NCBI RefSeq assembly: GCF_028747985.1
Contig: NZ_CP118108.1
Coordinates: 4,595,001-4,659,000, forward strand
Source of the DNA: Paenibacillus urinalis
Lineage (GTDB): Bacteria > Bacillota > Bacilli > Paenibacillales > Paenibacillaceae
Length of the DNA: 64,000 bases
Direction: 5' to 3'
Shown: positions 19,197 through 28,900 of the stretch, piece after piece
How positions within the stretch are numbered: the stretch's first letter is position 1
Layout of the letters: every line of letters begins with the position of its first letter
The notes under the pieces: generated by a model
What the model was told of the DNA's origin: nothing
Databases searched by the model: none
Seen by the model: only the letters and a program-made list of their open reading frames with translations
Position numbers and translations under genes: made by a program

Positions 19197-19454
19197 ATGT
19201 GGGGGATCATCATTAGTATCGTGATGGCGATAATCATTGGACTCATTGGTGATGCTCTCGTTGGCCATAACATGCCGGGCGGAATTCTAGGTTCAATGAT
19301 TGCGGGATTTGTCGGCGCATGGATTGGTTCGCTGCTGTTTGGTGACTTCGGTCCGATCATCGCTGATTTTGCCGTTGTCCCCGCCATAATCGGTACAGCC
19401 ATATTTGTCTTTATCTTAGGACTTATTGGTAAACTGTTTAGAAGAGCAGCTTAA
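19197..19454 (+). CDS. GlsB/YeaQ/YmgE family membrane protein
   Basis: 85 residues, three hydrophobic helices rich in Gly (IIGLIGDALVGHNMPGGILGSMIAGFVGAWIG is the family core; only the pattern is quoted in part here as GLIGDALVG and MPGGILGSM). These transglycosylase-associated proteins are often general-stress induced. AGGAGG precedes the ATG. A weak SigB-like pair (GTTTCA, 15 nt, GTTTAT) lies upstream but is not convincing. Confidence 0.85.
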   Translation: MWGIIISIVMAIIIGLIGDALVGHNMPGGILGSMIAGFVGAWIGSLLFGDFGPIIADFAVVPAIIGTAIFVFILGLIGKLFRRAA

Positions 19455-19461
19455 CGGGTTA
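19436..19461 (+). promoter_or_regulatory. SigB-type promoter for the YtxH gene
   Basis: GTTTAG, 14-nt spacer, GGGTTA. It overlaps the last codons of the GlsB gene and lies 46 nt before the ytxH-like start. The SigB consensus is GTTTAA-N12-14-GGGTAT. Confidence 0.6.
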
Positions 19462-19506
19462 TTAGTAAAAAAGAGTTAATCATTACAATTGAAGGAGTGA
19501 TCAATC

Positions 19507-20022
19507 ATGACTCATAATGCGACAGATTATACTAAAAACATGACGGACTACAGAAACGAAGAGACAGGCAGTAGTAATAACTTCGCTAAAGGCTTGTTCA
19601 TCGGTGGACTTCTTGGCGCAGCAGCAGCCTTGTTGTTTGCACCTAAGCCAGGCCGTGACTTAAGAGGTGATCTATCCGATAAAATGGTTGTTGTCTCCGA
19701 CAAAACCAAAGAAGTAGCAGGTGTGGTAGGAAGCAAAGCATCGGAAATTGCTAAAACCGTATCTGGTAAAACTAGTGAGTTGGCTAAAACTGTGGGCGAT
19801 AATACGACTTCCGTCGTAGCAAGCATCAAGCAGGCGAAGGATGATGTGGCTAGCGAAGCTAAGAAAGCATCCGAGGAAGTTGCGGCAACGACAGCCAAAG
19901 CTGCCAATGAAGCAGAACATGAGCTGAACTCGACCACATCCTCCAATAACAATAGCAGTACATCCCAAGGTAGTTACTCAACCCCATCAGCTTCATCAAC
20001 TACGACAACCAAACTGCCTTAA
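19507..20022 (+). CDS. YtxH-domain general stress protein
   Basis: 171 residues. One hydrophobic segment, FIGGLLGAAAALLFAPKPGRDLR (quoted in part: GLLGAAAALLFAPKPG), is the YtxH signature. A long Ala/Lys/Glu/Thr helix with near-11-residue periodicity (about 60-140) resembles LEA-like or coiled-coil stress proteins. A Ser/Thr/Asn-rich tail follows. B. subtilis ytxH is under SigB and SigH control. A SigB-type promoter is seen 46 nt upstream. Function unknown; probably membrane-associated. Confidence 0.85.
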   Translation: MTHNATDYTKNMTDYRNEETGSSNNFAKGLFIGGLLGAAAALLFAPKPGRDLRGDLSDKMVVVSDKTKEVAGVVGSKASEIAKTVSGKTSELAKTVGDNTTSVVASIKQAKDDVASEAKKASEEVAATTAKAANEAEHELNSTTSSNNNSSTSQGSYSTPSASSTTTTKLP

Positions 20023-20042
20023 GCATTGAAGTTGCTTTCGTA

Positions 20043-20073
20043 ATAGCCAGCTGCTTGCAGCTGGCTATTTTTA
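20043..20073 (+). terminator. Terminator after the YtxH gene
   Basis: The near-perfect palindrome ATAGCCAGCTGC / GCAGCTGGCTAT is followed by TTTTTA, 20 nt after the stop. Confidence 0.88.
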
Positions 20074-20121
20074 TAGATCATTCGAGTAATATAATTTCTT
20101 ACAGAAGTGGAGGCGTTTCTG

Positions 20122-20490
20122 ATGAGTTCTGTCGAGCTGAAAACCAATCGGAATATCAACTCCGAGCGCAATACTAACAAAGAAGAGGTTAACGAACACC
20201 CATTTGAACTCCGGCATGAGGTGAAGAATTTGAACCAAAGGCTGGAGGGAATTATACAAGCAATGGAGAGCGCGGAATTCAAAGATATTCTTGAGAATTA
20301 TACCAGCCCCAAAAAGCGGATACTGGCCAATCTGACTGCAGGTATTGCCAGAGGTCTAGGAATGTCCGTTGGTACGGTTCTTGTCCTAGCGATCCTCGGT
20401 TGGGTTCTCAGTCTGATTGTGGATATGAATCTTCCTGTCATCGGTCAATATATTGCCGAGCTGCAAGGGTATATCGATGCTTCTAAATAA
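20122..20490 (+). CDS. DUF5665 domain protein
   Basis: 122 residues. The N-terminal half is charged (an acidic coiled-coil-like stretch, about 20-60). The C-terminal LANLTAGIARGLGMSVG and NLPVIGQYIAELQGYID match DUF5665, a one- or two-helix membrane family of unknown role in Firmicutes. The chosen ATG at 20122 has GGAGG 8 nt upstream; the GTG at 20107 is inside that RBS. A 9-bp inverted repeat directly follows the stop. Confidence 0.8.
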   Translation: MSSVELKTNRNINSERNTNKEEVNEHPFELRHEVKNLNQRLEGIIQAMESAEFKDILENYTSPKKRILANLTAGIARGLGMSVGTVLVLAILGWVLSLIVDMNLPVIGQYIAELQGYIDASK

Positions 20491-20511
20491 GTTCTCCATT
20501 AAATGGAGAAC
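20491..20511. repeat. Perfect inverted repeat right after the DUF5665 stop
   Basis: GTTCTCCAT and ATGGAGAAC are separated by 3 nt. There is no T tract, and a second terminator hairpin starts 3 nt later, so its role is unclear. Confidence 0.6.
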
Positions 20512-20513
20512 GT

Positions 20514-20558
20514 AAGAAAGCCTGACTTTAGCTCACGCAGCTAATCTCAGGCTTTCTT
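20514..20558. terminator. Bidirectional terminator between DUF5665 and corA
   Basis: AAGAAAGCCTGA and TCAGGCTTTCTT form a 12-bp stem with an AGCT-containing inner helix (TAGCT/AGCTA). It serves both convergent genes. Confidence 0.85.
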
Positions 20559-20582
20559 ATCATGTTATTTTGCATAAGCCCG

Positions 20583-21569
20583 TCAGCTCGGGTTCTTCGT
20601 GTTTGAAGGCTTCTCACCACGAGGCTTGATCTTTAGAATATCTCCTGTCCAGCCCTTCATAAACATCCAGATGTACATGCCTGCCATGCTTATCAATATC
20701 GCTGCAGTGACAACCGTAAATCCCCATGGTGTCTTAATCCAAGGCAGATTCTCGAAGTTCATTCCCCATATGGCCCCCACAGCTGTCGCCGGAGTAAAGA
20801 CCGCTGTAACAATCGTCAGCGTCTTCATTATATCGTTGCCGCGAATGGAAGAAGCGGCGTTATCGATTGAGATTAAAGTATCAATCTCATCCTCATAATG
20901 ACGGAACAAGCTGTCCATACGTTTCATCCGGTAAGTCAGCTGTTTATAGGTTGTTCGCTCCTCGATCGAGAGGAAATGAAAAGCCTCATTGGAGGCATGC
21001 AGCAGCTCTTGGAACGAGATAAATTGATTGCTCCAAAATAAAAGCTCAAAGCGGGCAGATAGTATTTTATCCATCAGCGTTCGAGCATTTCTCTTCTCCA
21101 TACTCTCCTCCAGGCTGCGTAAATTGATTTCGAATTTGTCCAGACCTATATGAAAGTAATGCAGGAGCGCCCTAGCGACAATAAACATACCCGATACCGC
21201 ATCTTCAGCCTCCTCAAACATCCGCTTTCGCTCGTCTGCAAGCAAGGCCTCTCGGGTATGCTTATCAATATTTACGGTAATGAGATGACTCGGATCTACA
21301 TAAAAATAAAATTGATGGCTTTGCTGCTCGTCGTCCAGGTTCTTTTTAATAGAATAGAGCAATGACCCAAACAATACATTCTTCCCGCCAATAGTACGGA
21401 CAGATATATAATTCGTCTGGATTTCAGGCAGCTTGGTGAGCCGTTCTGCAGTAGAAGGTATTTCTTCCTTCAGCCTATTCAGCTCTTCACAATCAAATTC
21501 GGATACCTCATAATCCTGCCAGACCCACTCCTCATACAGCCTTACTTCCTGTAAGTTCAGCTGATCCAT
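20583..21569 (-). CDS. corA: CorA-family magnesium (divalent metal) transporter
   Basis: 328 residues. Large N-terminal cytoplasmic domain, then two C-terminal helices. The selectivity loop is GMNFENLPW, with the GMN motif conserved (about 270). The final helix is IWMFMKGW. CorA forms pentamers that admit Mg2+, or Co2+ and Ni2+ in some members. It is monocistronic between two bidirectional terminators. Confidence 0.93.
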   Translation of the reverse strand: MDQLNLQEVRLYEEWVWQDYEVSEFDCEELNRLKEEIPSTAERLTKLPEIQTNYISVRTIGGKNVLFGSLLYSIKKNLDDEQQSHQFYFYVDPSHLITVNIDKHTREALLADERKRMFEEAEDAVSGMFIVARALLHYFHIGLDKFEINLRSLEESMEKRNARTLMDKILSARFELLFWSNQFISFQELLHASNEAFHFLSIEERTTYKQLTYRMKRMDSLFRHYEDEIDTLISIDNAASSIRGNDIMKTLTIVTAVFTPATAVGAIWGMNFENLPWIKTPWGFTVVTAAILISMAGMYIWMFMKGWTGDILKIKPRGEKPSNTKNPS

Positions 21570-21624
21570 CTCTATGCCTCCTTATTCCAATCTCTCTTAT
21601 CCATAAACACAGGGTTAGATCCAC

Positions 21625-21670
21625 AAAGAGGCATGCCCGCATTCCGTAAGAAATGCGGGCATGCCTCTTT
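21625..21670. terminator. Strong terminator after sigB
   Basis: The 19-bp stem AAAGAGGCATGCCCGCATT / AATGCGGGCATGCCTCTTT is followed by T-rich flanks on the minus strand. It ends the sigB operon. Confidence 0.9.
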
Positions 21671-21680
21671 AGAATTTATC

Positions 21681-22454
21681 CTATGATGATGAGGATTGCG
21701 TCATAATTTGTTTTAATTTTTCCGTTGCCCGTTTCTGAATCCGGGAGACACTCATTTGGGAGACGCCCAGCTTCTGAGCTATGGCCCGCTGGGATTGACC
21801 ATCTTGGAATGCAAGCAGCAGCACCTTCTGCTCCTGCTCCTTCAATTGTCCCAGCGCCTGCTGAAGATCCATTCGTTTCTCTACCGCATCATAATCATTA
21901 GCCTCTGAGCTGATAAGTTCACCAAGCGTTGCCGTACTCTCGTCTTGAGACAACGGTGAATCAAGTGATACATAATGATAGGACTCACGTCCTGCCAATA
22001 CCTCAACGGTCTCTTCCACCGTTAGATCCAGGTATTCCGCAATTTCTTGAACATCCGGTGATCGTTCAAGCTTAATCGTCAGATCATCAATCGCATGCTG
22101 CACCAGCGCACCTTTTTCTTTGATCCTGCGGGGAACTTGTATGTACCAAGACTTATCCCTCAGATAATTTTTCATATGACCAATCATGCTCTTCATCGCA
22201 TAAGGCTCGAAAGGGATGCCCAGATTAATATCATACTGACTGAGCAGCCTCACGAGAGCCATTTGACCTGTCTGGTACAGGTCTTCGTATAAATCTGGTC
22301 TATTTCGAGAAATCTTGCCTGCGGCCATCTTGACCATAGGCTCGTATTTCTTAATCAGAACGGTAGCAATTTCATTATCTTTGGTCTGTTGATATTCCCA
22401 AATCAAACCCACTGCTTCGTCCATCGACTCTTGGGGAGTCAAACGATCGGTCAT
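21681..22454 (-). CDS. sigB: General stress sigma factor SigB
   Basis: 257 residues of the SigB/SigF/SigG branch. Region 2 contains DLYQTGQMALVRLLSQYD and the RNAP-binding stretch, region 3 QVPRRIKEKGALVQHAIDDL, region 4 the helix-turn-helix KLGVSQMSVSRIQKRATEKL. The start ATG overlaps the rsbW stop by 4 nt, which indicates translational coupling. RsbW holds it inactive until RsbV is dephosphorylated. Promoters of its consensus type are found within 15 kb. Confidence 0.95.
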   Translation of the reverse strand: MTDRLTPQESMDEAVGLIWEYQQTKDNEIATVLIKKYEPMVKMAAGKISRNRPDLYEDLYQTGQMALVRLLSQYDINLGIPFEPYAMKSMIGHMKNYLRDKSWYIQVPRRIKEKGALVQHAIDDLTIKLERSPDVQEIAEYLDLTVEETVEVLAGRESYHYVSLDSPLSQDESTATLGELISSEANDYDAVEKRMDLQQALGQLKEQEQKVLLLAFQDGQSQRAIAQKLGVSQMSVSRIQKRATEKLKQIMTQSSSS

Positions 22455-22903
22455 ACCCTTTCCTCACTCTTAGTGAGGCGTTTGATCAAGACGACTTCTG
22501 TTCCTTTGCCCTCTTCTGTGACGACATTGACATCATCCATCAGAGCCTGCATCAGATAGAATCCCAGTCCACCGATTTGAACCTCATCTAGATCTTTGTC
22601 ATGCAGTGCAGCGATGCCGTCTCTTTGTTCTACACGCTCAAAGCTCTCCCCTTCATCTTTGACCGTAATAGACAATTCCTCGTCATCAAATTCAAAAAAC
22701 ACATCCACAACGCCATTCTCTTCTCCATAGGCATAGAGCACTGAATTATTGCATGCTTCCGAAACCGCAACCTTCATGTCCTCAATGTCCTCATATGAGA
22801 AACCCATCTTTGACGCAATTCCATACAGATTCAATCTGACAATATCAACAAAGTCTGCCGTAGCTGGCAGCTTAAGTGTTACTCTCTGTGCTTCTGCTTT
22901 CAT
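22451..22903 (-). CDS. rsbW: Anti-sigma-B factor / serine kinase RsbW
   Basis: 150 residues, GHKL ATPase fold. The N box is AVSEACNNSVLYAYG (about 48-62), with later glycine boxes VKDEGESFE and GGLGFYLMQALMDDV. RsbW binds and inhibits SigB and phosphorylates RsbV on Ser. It sits between rsbV (18 nt gap) and sigB (4 nt overlap), as in all known sigB operons. Confidence 0.95.
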   Translation of the reverse strand: MKAEAQRVTLKLPATADFVDIVRLNLYGIASKMGFSYEDIEDMKVAVSEACNNSVLYAYGEENGVVDVFFEFDDEELSITVKDEGESFERVEQRDGIAALHDKDLDEVQIGGLGFYLMQALMDDVNVVTEEGKGTEVVLIKRLTKSEERV

Positions 22904-22921
22904 TCTTTCTTCGATCCTTTC

Positions 22922-23260
22922 CTATTGGGAATTCTCCTGAGGGACAAAGAATTTGGTGATGCCTGTCATGTCAAATAGCTTTTGTATATTTCCAGGAACC
23001 TCTTCCACCATGAATGAGGCATCTTTCGCATGTCTTGCTTTTAGAATAGACAACAAAATTCCAATCCCCGTACTATCAATGTATTTCAGATCTTTCAGAT
23101 TCACAATCAGGTCTTGATCCGTATTTGCCACTAGGGGCTCCATCGTATTTCTAAAGTCCGGAGCAACGGAGAGGTCCAGCTCTCCGCTCAAATAAACTGT
23201 ACAAGTGTTATTATTGACTTCTGTCTCTGCTTTAAACTTGTCATTTTTATTTGTATTCAT
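22922..23260 (-). CDS. rsbV: Anti-anti-sigma factor RsbV
   Basis: 112 residues, STAS domain. The phosphorylation site is Ser63 in KYIDSTGIGILLS, equal to the RsbV/SpoIIAA serine. The dephosphorylated form binds RsbW and frees SigB; dephosphorylation should be by the RsbY-like phosphatase at 29.7-30.9 kb. A TTG at 23278 is in frame, but GAGAGAG lies 7 nt before the ATG at 23260. A SigB-type promoter precedes it, so the rsbV-rsbW-sigB unit can autoregulate. Confidence 0.93.
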   Translation of the reverse strand: MNTNKNDKFKAETEVNNNTCTVYLSGELDLSVAPDFRNTMEPLVANTDQDLIVNLKDLKYIDSTGIGILLSILKARHAKDASFMVEEVPGNIQKLFDMTGITKFFVPQENSQ

Positions 23261-23296
23261 TAGACATCTCTCTCCCAAAAATTATTTCTATATTGA

Positions 23297-23322
23297 TTAA
23301 CCACCTATTTATATAGTGAAAC
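23297..23322 (-). promoter_or_regulatory. SigB-type autoregulatory promoter of rsbV-rsbW-sigB
   Basis: On the minus strand GTTTCA, 14-nt spacer, GGTTAA, 37 nt before the rsbV start. Position and match are as expected for SigB autoregulation. Confidence 0.65.
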
Positions 23323-23379
23323 AAATCTGCACTTGGAAAATATTTCTGAAGTGAAATTTTGATTCAAGTAAAAAGGAGC

Positions 23380-25023
23380 TTATACTCCATTTCCGACCCT
23401 TTGGATTTGAGCCAGTTTCTGTTTAACACTACCCATTTTGACAGGCTTACTAATATAATCATCCATCCCTGCTGCCAGACAGCGTTGCTGAACTCCATCC
23501 ATCACATTAGCCGTCATGGCAACAATCGTCGGATAATGGATTCCATTTAGCTCTTTACGAATGCGGCGAGTACTTTCCAGTCCATCCATTACAGGCATCT
23601 GCAGATCCATAAATATCAGATCATACTTATACTTCAGCATCATATCTAATGCCTGCTGACCGTCTTCAGCAATATCTGAGGACAAGCCTAGCTTGCCCAG
23701 CATACTTACCATCAACTTTTGATTAATCGGATGATCATCAACGACCAGCACGTTTGCAGAAGATTCCTTCTCTGTATGACTACGTGCTTGCAGCTCCTTA
23801 CATTCTTCCTCTTTGCCGTGATGATCATAAGGAGCCATTTCCACGGTGAATACGAAGGATGCTCCCCGTTCTTCGGTTGTATCAATGTAAATATGACCAT
23901 TCATCATCTCAACCAGGTTTTTGCATATAGCTAGACCTAATCCGGTTCCTCCGTATTTTCGAGTCATAGAGGAATCCAATTGAGAAAATGGCTGGAACAA
24001 ATGGTGCACCTTCTCCTCCGGAATTCCAATACCTGTGTCCTTCACCGTGAACTCCAGGGTATAGACCCCATTCTCGACCTGTTTAAGCGAAGAGATGATA
24101 TAAACTCCACCCTGTTCTGTGAACTTCACTGCATTACTGATCAAATTAATCAGCACTTGGCGAAGTCTGGTCATATCTCCGTAGAGGACAGAAGGTATCT
24201 TCTCATCGACAAAGTAAACGAGCTCCAGATTTTTCTTAGCAGCATCAACCTGGAACAAGTTCAATACTTCCTGAATACAGCTGGACAAGTCAAATGGCTG
24301 CCGTTCCAGCTCCATTTTGCCAGACTCCATTTTGGTAAAGTCCAAAATATCGTTGATGATGCTTACCAAGGCATCCGCACTGCTTCTAATAATTTGGGTA
24401 TACTCCTGCTGTTCTTCTGCAAGATCGGTCTCCATCAGGAGATCAATCATACCGATAACCCCATTCATCGGCGTTCGAATCTCATGACTCATGATAGCCA
24501 AAAACTCTGTCTTCGCATGTGCAGCGATCTCAGCAGCCTCTTTCGCTTCAACCAATTCCTTATTGATCCGCTCCAGCTCCATCGTCTTTTGCTGCAGCAG
24601 CATGGATTGGGTCTTGAGCTGCTTGTTCGACAGATACATCTCTACAAATCCTTCAATCTTGGACTTTAGAATCTGTGGAATGAACGGTTTGACCATATAA
24701 TCGATCGCACCCGCTGAATATCCGGCGAATAGATGCTCTGCCTCTTTGCTGTTAGCAGATATAAAAATAATTGGAATATCTTTGGTTTTGTCTCTGGCTT
24801 TAATCAATTTTGCGGTCTCTATTCCGTCAAGCCCAGGCATCTGGACGTCGAGAACAATAACGGCAAATTCATGCTTAAGTAGACTCCTCAATGCTTCTTC
24901 CCCCGAAGTCGCCTTTACGAGAACATAATGCTCACTCTCAAGCACCGCTTCAAGCGCAAGCAAATTCTCAGGGCGGTCATCTACAAGCAGAATATGAATC
25001 GGTTCTTGAGCCCCCATGACCAT
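23380..25023 (-). CDS. Hybrid histidine kinase with N- and C-terminal receivers
   Basis: 547 residues, soluble. Receiver 1 (about 9-125, Asp59), a short coiled coil (130-168), HisKA with [10 protein letters not shown] (His180), HATPase_c with [18 protein letters not shown] and [11 protein letters not shown], then receiver 2 (about 424-540, Asp473). It has no sensor or membrane domain, so it probably takes phosphate or signals from a partner. It lies 20 nt downstream of the RsbM-like gene and 119 nt before rsbV, within the putative SigB regulatory operon. Bacillus cereus sigB loci, as I recall them, do not have this gene here. Confidence 0.93.
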   Translation of the reverse strand: MVMGAQEPIHILLVDDRPENLLALEAVLESEHYVLVKATSGEEALRSLLKHEFAVIVLDVQMPGLDGIETAKLIKARDKTKDIPIIFISANSKEAEHLFAGYSAGAIDYMVKPFIPQILKSKIEGFVEMYLSNKQLKTQSMLLQQKTMELERINKELVEAKEAAEIAAHAKTEFLAIMSHEIRTPMNGVIGMIDLLMETDLAEEQQEYTQIIRSSADALVSIINDILDFTKMESGKMELERQPFDLSSCIQEVLNLFQVDAAKKNLELVYFVDEKIPSVLYGDMTRLRQVLINLISNAVKFTEQGGVYIISSLKQVENGVYTLEFTVKDTGIGIPEEKVHHLFQPFSQLDSSMTRKYGGTGLGLAICKNLVEMMNGHIYIDTTEERGASFVFTVEMAPYDHHGKEEECKELQARSHTEKESSANVLVVDDHPINQKLMVSMLGKLGLSSDIAEDGQQALDMMLKYKYDLIFMDLQMPVMDGLESTRRIRKELNGIHYPTIVAMTANVMDGVQQRCLAAGMDDYISKPVKMGSVKQKLAQIQRVGNGV

Positions 25024-25043
25024 AACAACCTAACCCCCCGCGT

Positions 25044-25916
25044 TTATTTCACCTTGCGATATATTTTTTCAGCCCGGTCCATCGACTCGTAATCATCACT
25101 ATAGCCTGAGAAATGAATGGATTCCTTCGCCCCTAATACCAAAATTCCAAAGTGGCTCAGGCTCTCATGAAACAGGCCATGAACATGATTACGCAGCTCA
25201 TCATTAAAGTAGATCATGACATTTCTACAGAATATAACGTTGAATTCATTAAAAGAACGATCCGTAGCCAAGTTATGCTCTGCAAAAATGATATTTCGTC
25301 TCAGAAAAGGATGGAACATGACCGAGTTGTAGCGTGCCGTGTAATATTCTGAAAAGACACCCGTACCGCCGGCCTCCAAATAATTTTTGGTGTACAGCTT
25401 CATTTTCTCAATGCCGTACACCCCTTCCTTCGCCTGCTGGAGAGAACGTTCATTCATATCTGTTGCATATATACGGGATTTCTCATATAACCCCTCTTCA
25501 TGCAGCAAAATAGCCATCGAATAGACTTCCTCTCCCGTCGAACAGCCGGCGTGCCATATCCGGATATAAGGATATGTCCTTAATACGGGAATTATTTTCT
25601 CGCGGAACGTCTTGAACAAACTGGGATCACGAAACATTTCAGTTACGGGGATAGACAAGCTTTGCACTAGACGTTTGAATGCTTCCCGGTTATGAAGTAC
25701 CTGATGCTGCAGCTCCGATATCGATTTCAAACGCTCCGCATTCACATGATGAAGAATTCTCCGTGTCAGTGAAGGGAGTGCATAATTACGGAAGTCATAC
25801 CCATAAAAACGGTGTATTCCTTCCATTAACAATTCAATTTCAATTTGCTCGCGTTCCTTAATCATCGGCTTGTCGTCCGCCGAATCCTCTGTGTGTGTTT
25901 GATCCCAGGATGTCAT
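25044..25916 (-). CDS. rsbM: CheR-type methyltransferase, RsbM-like
   Basis: 290 residues. The N-terminal CheR helical domain (about 25-95, with TRRILHHVNAERL and VTEMFRDPSLF) precedes the SAM-binding domain with IWHAGCSTGEEVYSMAILL (120-138) and NVIFCRNVMIYF (226-237). In B. cereus, RsbM methylates the RsbK kinase and restrains SigB activation. The immediate RsbK-like neighbour supports the same role here; chemotaxis CheR is the alternative, but no chemotaxis genes are nearby. A 71-nt gap separates it from the RsbK-like gene. Confidence 0.8.
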   Translation of the reverse strand: MTSWDQTHTEDSADDKPMIKEREQIEIELLMEGIHRFYGYDFRNYALPSLTRRILHHVNAERLKSISELQHQVLHNREAFKRLVQSLSIPVTEMFRDPSLFKTFREKIIPVLRTYPYIRIWHAGCSTGEEVYSMAILLHEEGLYEKSRIYATDMNERSLQQAKEGVYGIEKMKLYTKNYLEAGGTGVFSEYYTARYNSVMFHPFLRRNIIFAEHNLATDRSFNEFNVIFCRNVMIYFNDELRNHVHGLFHESLSHFGILVLGAKESIHFSGYSDDYESMDRAEKIYRKVK

Positions 25917-25987
25917 TACCTTCCCACTTCCTTACTAAAATTCGATCAAATTGGGTGTATTCTAACATACTTACCCACGAATACAGA

Positions 25988-28900
25988 TTATGAATACAGC
26001 CAAACTCTCATTAGAGATAATAATTGATCGGTTTGAATCGGTTTTTTCACATAATCAGAAGCTCCTGCTTCTATACATTTGCTGCGATCATCCTTCATCG
26101 CTTTGGCGGTAAGGGCAATAATCGGCAGCTTATCAAATTCAGGCATTTCTCTAATTCTTCTCATTGCCTCGTAACCATCCATCTCCGGCATCATCATGTC
26201 CATCAACACCAGATCATATCCATGATCACGTTCAAGAATTTCAATTGCTTCTCTGCCATTCTCGGCAAATGTGACTTCCATACGATACCCTTCAAGAACG
26301 CTAGATAGAGCAAATACATTCCGGATATCATCATCTACGAGCAATATTCGTTTACCTTCAAATAAAGTTTCCTTGTTGTACAGATTTTGCAGAATCTGTC
26401 TCTTATCTTCAGGAAGATTAGCTTCTACCCGGTGCAGGAACAAGGTTGTCTCATCCAGCAAACGTTCCGGTGATTTGACGTCCTTGATAATGATGGACTC
26501 CGCATACTTGCGCAGCTCCATTTCCTCCTTACTGTCGAGCTCCTTACCTGTATATATGATAATTGGAAGATCATTCAGACTAGCATTATCCCTTACTTGA
26601 TCAAGCAGTTCAAATCCCGTCATATCGGTGAGCATCAAGTCAAGAACCATACAGTCATACTTCACATTTCTCAGTTCGTCCAGCGCTTCCCTGCCTGTAG
26701 ACACCGCAGTAATTGCTACATCATCATGATCTATAAGCTCTATAATGGCATTTCTCTGAACAGCATCATCTTCTACAATGAGAAGTCGCTTCAATGATTT
26801 ATCAATATAAGATTCAATATGTGAAAAAGCGTTATCCAGCGATTCTCGAGTAGACGGCTTCTTCAGATAAGCGATAGCCCCCATCATCAAGCCCTGCTTA
26901 ATGTCATCAATAACCGAAATCACATGTACCGGGATATGACGAGTCGACAAGTTCGCCTTGAGTTCGTTAAGCACAGCCCATCCATCCATCACCGGAAGCT
27001 GAATATCAAGAATAATCGCATCAGGGACATATTGCTTCGCTGTATCCAGTCCTACATCTCCCTGCAGAGCAACTAACGCTTTAAATCCGCGGGCACGCGT
27101 CATGTCCATCAGTATATTCGCAAATTTGGGATCATCCTCAATGATCAGCATCACCCGATCGCCTTCTTTAATCGTATCCCGATCATCCTTGATGTTATTG
27201 ATCACTGTCGCGGAGGATGCGATCTGCGCTTTGGCCTCACTCTGTACCGCATTCAGTACCGATCTTCCTCGCGGCAGGTAACGGCCTCTGGACTCTTGTG
27301 CAGCTGCGGCTTCGCCCTGTTCAACCGAAAGCTCCCGCTGCTCTCCCAGCTTAGCATCTGTAAGCAGAGGGAGATACAGAGTAAATGTGCTGCCCTTGCC
27401 CTCCGTAGACTCCAGCATAATCTCGCCGCCAAGCAGACGAGCCAGCTCACGGCTGATGGAGAGTCCAAGCCCGGTTCCTCCGTATTTGCGGCTGGTCGTT
27501 CCATCCACCTGCTGGAAGGCTTCAAAGATCAGATCTTTTTTGTCTGGAGCAATACCAATGCCTGTATCATTTACTGAAATAGCCAGGAAAGGGACATCCA
27601 TATCAATATAATGAGGCAGCTCTGAATCGTCCGCTTGTCTCATGCTGACCGTAATTGAGCCCTCTGAAGTAAATTTGAATGCATTGGATAAGAGGTTCCG
27701 CAGCACCTGCTTCACCCGATGCCCATCCGAAATGAAGCTCTCTGGCAGCTCATCCTTGACTTCAAATGCCAGCTTCAAATCCTTGCTAAGTGCAACCGGC
27801 GCAAAATTCTGCTGAACGAAGTTGCGCAGATCCTGCAGGCTGACTTTTTCATGATTAATATCCATCTTTCCAGATTCGACTTTCGACAGGTCCAGAATTT
27901 CATCGATCATTTTCAAGAGGTCAGCACCGGACATATAGATGGTTTGTGCATACTCCTTCTGTTTATCCGATAGATTACCTTCTTTATTCTCCGTAAGCAG
28001 CTGTGACAAGATAAGCAAGCTGTTCAGCGGAGTGCGAAGCTCGTGGGACATATTCGCCAAGAACTCGGATTTATATTTGGAAGTGATTGAGAGCTGCATG
28101 GCTTGCTGCTCCAGCTGCCGCTTCGTCTCTTCAATCTGTTCATTCTTCTCTTCCACCTGCTGTACCTGCTCTTCGAGAGCTCTCGTCTTCGCAAGCAATT
28201 CGGTGTTGAAATGCTCCAGCTCTTCCTGCTGGCGTTGAAGCAGTTCTTCAGAGCGCTTAAGCTCCTCTGCCTGCTCACCGAGGTTCTCATTCGAACGACG
28301 AAGTTCCTCCTGCTGAGTCTGCAGCTCTTCAGATTGTACTTGAAGCTCCTCTGTAAGTGTCTGAGACTCACGAAGCAGCTCTTCCACACGCATACGTCTA
28401 TTAATATTGTTAATAATGATACCGATATTGTTAACGAGCTGCTCAAACAAAGCCTTTTGCAGACTCGAGAACGATTCGAAGGATGCAATCTCGACTACAC
28501 CCAGTACTTCATCTTCAAAGAGTACAGGCTGGATCAGGATGTGGGCCGGTTTCGCAGAGCCAAGACTCGACCCAATGGACAAATACCCATCTGGTGCTTC
28601 AGTCAGCTCGATCACTTTTTTATCCAGCGCGCTCTGACCAATTAAGCCTTCCCCAATCTTAAAGGAGCGGCTGCATTCTGTATTACTGTCGTCAAAAGCA
28701 TACGCTCCGTAGCGTCTGAGTTCTTCAGGATGCTTGTTCTCGTCATAGAGATAAACAGCCCCATATTGGGCCGTCAAAATAGGTGCGAATTCACTAATGA
28801 ACAGCTGTGCTACCTCATGAGTTGAATTAATACCCCGCAGCATCTCCGTAATTCGGGCCATATTGGCATTCAACCAGCTCTGATCCTCTTGTGCTCTTAG

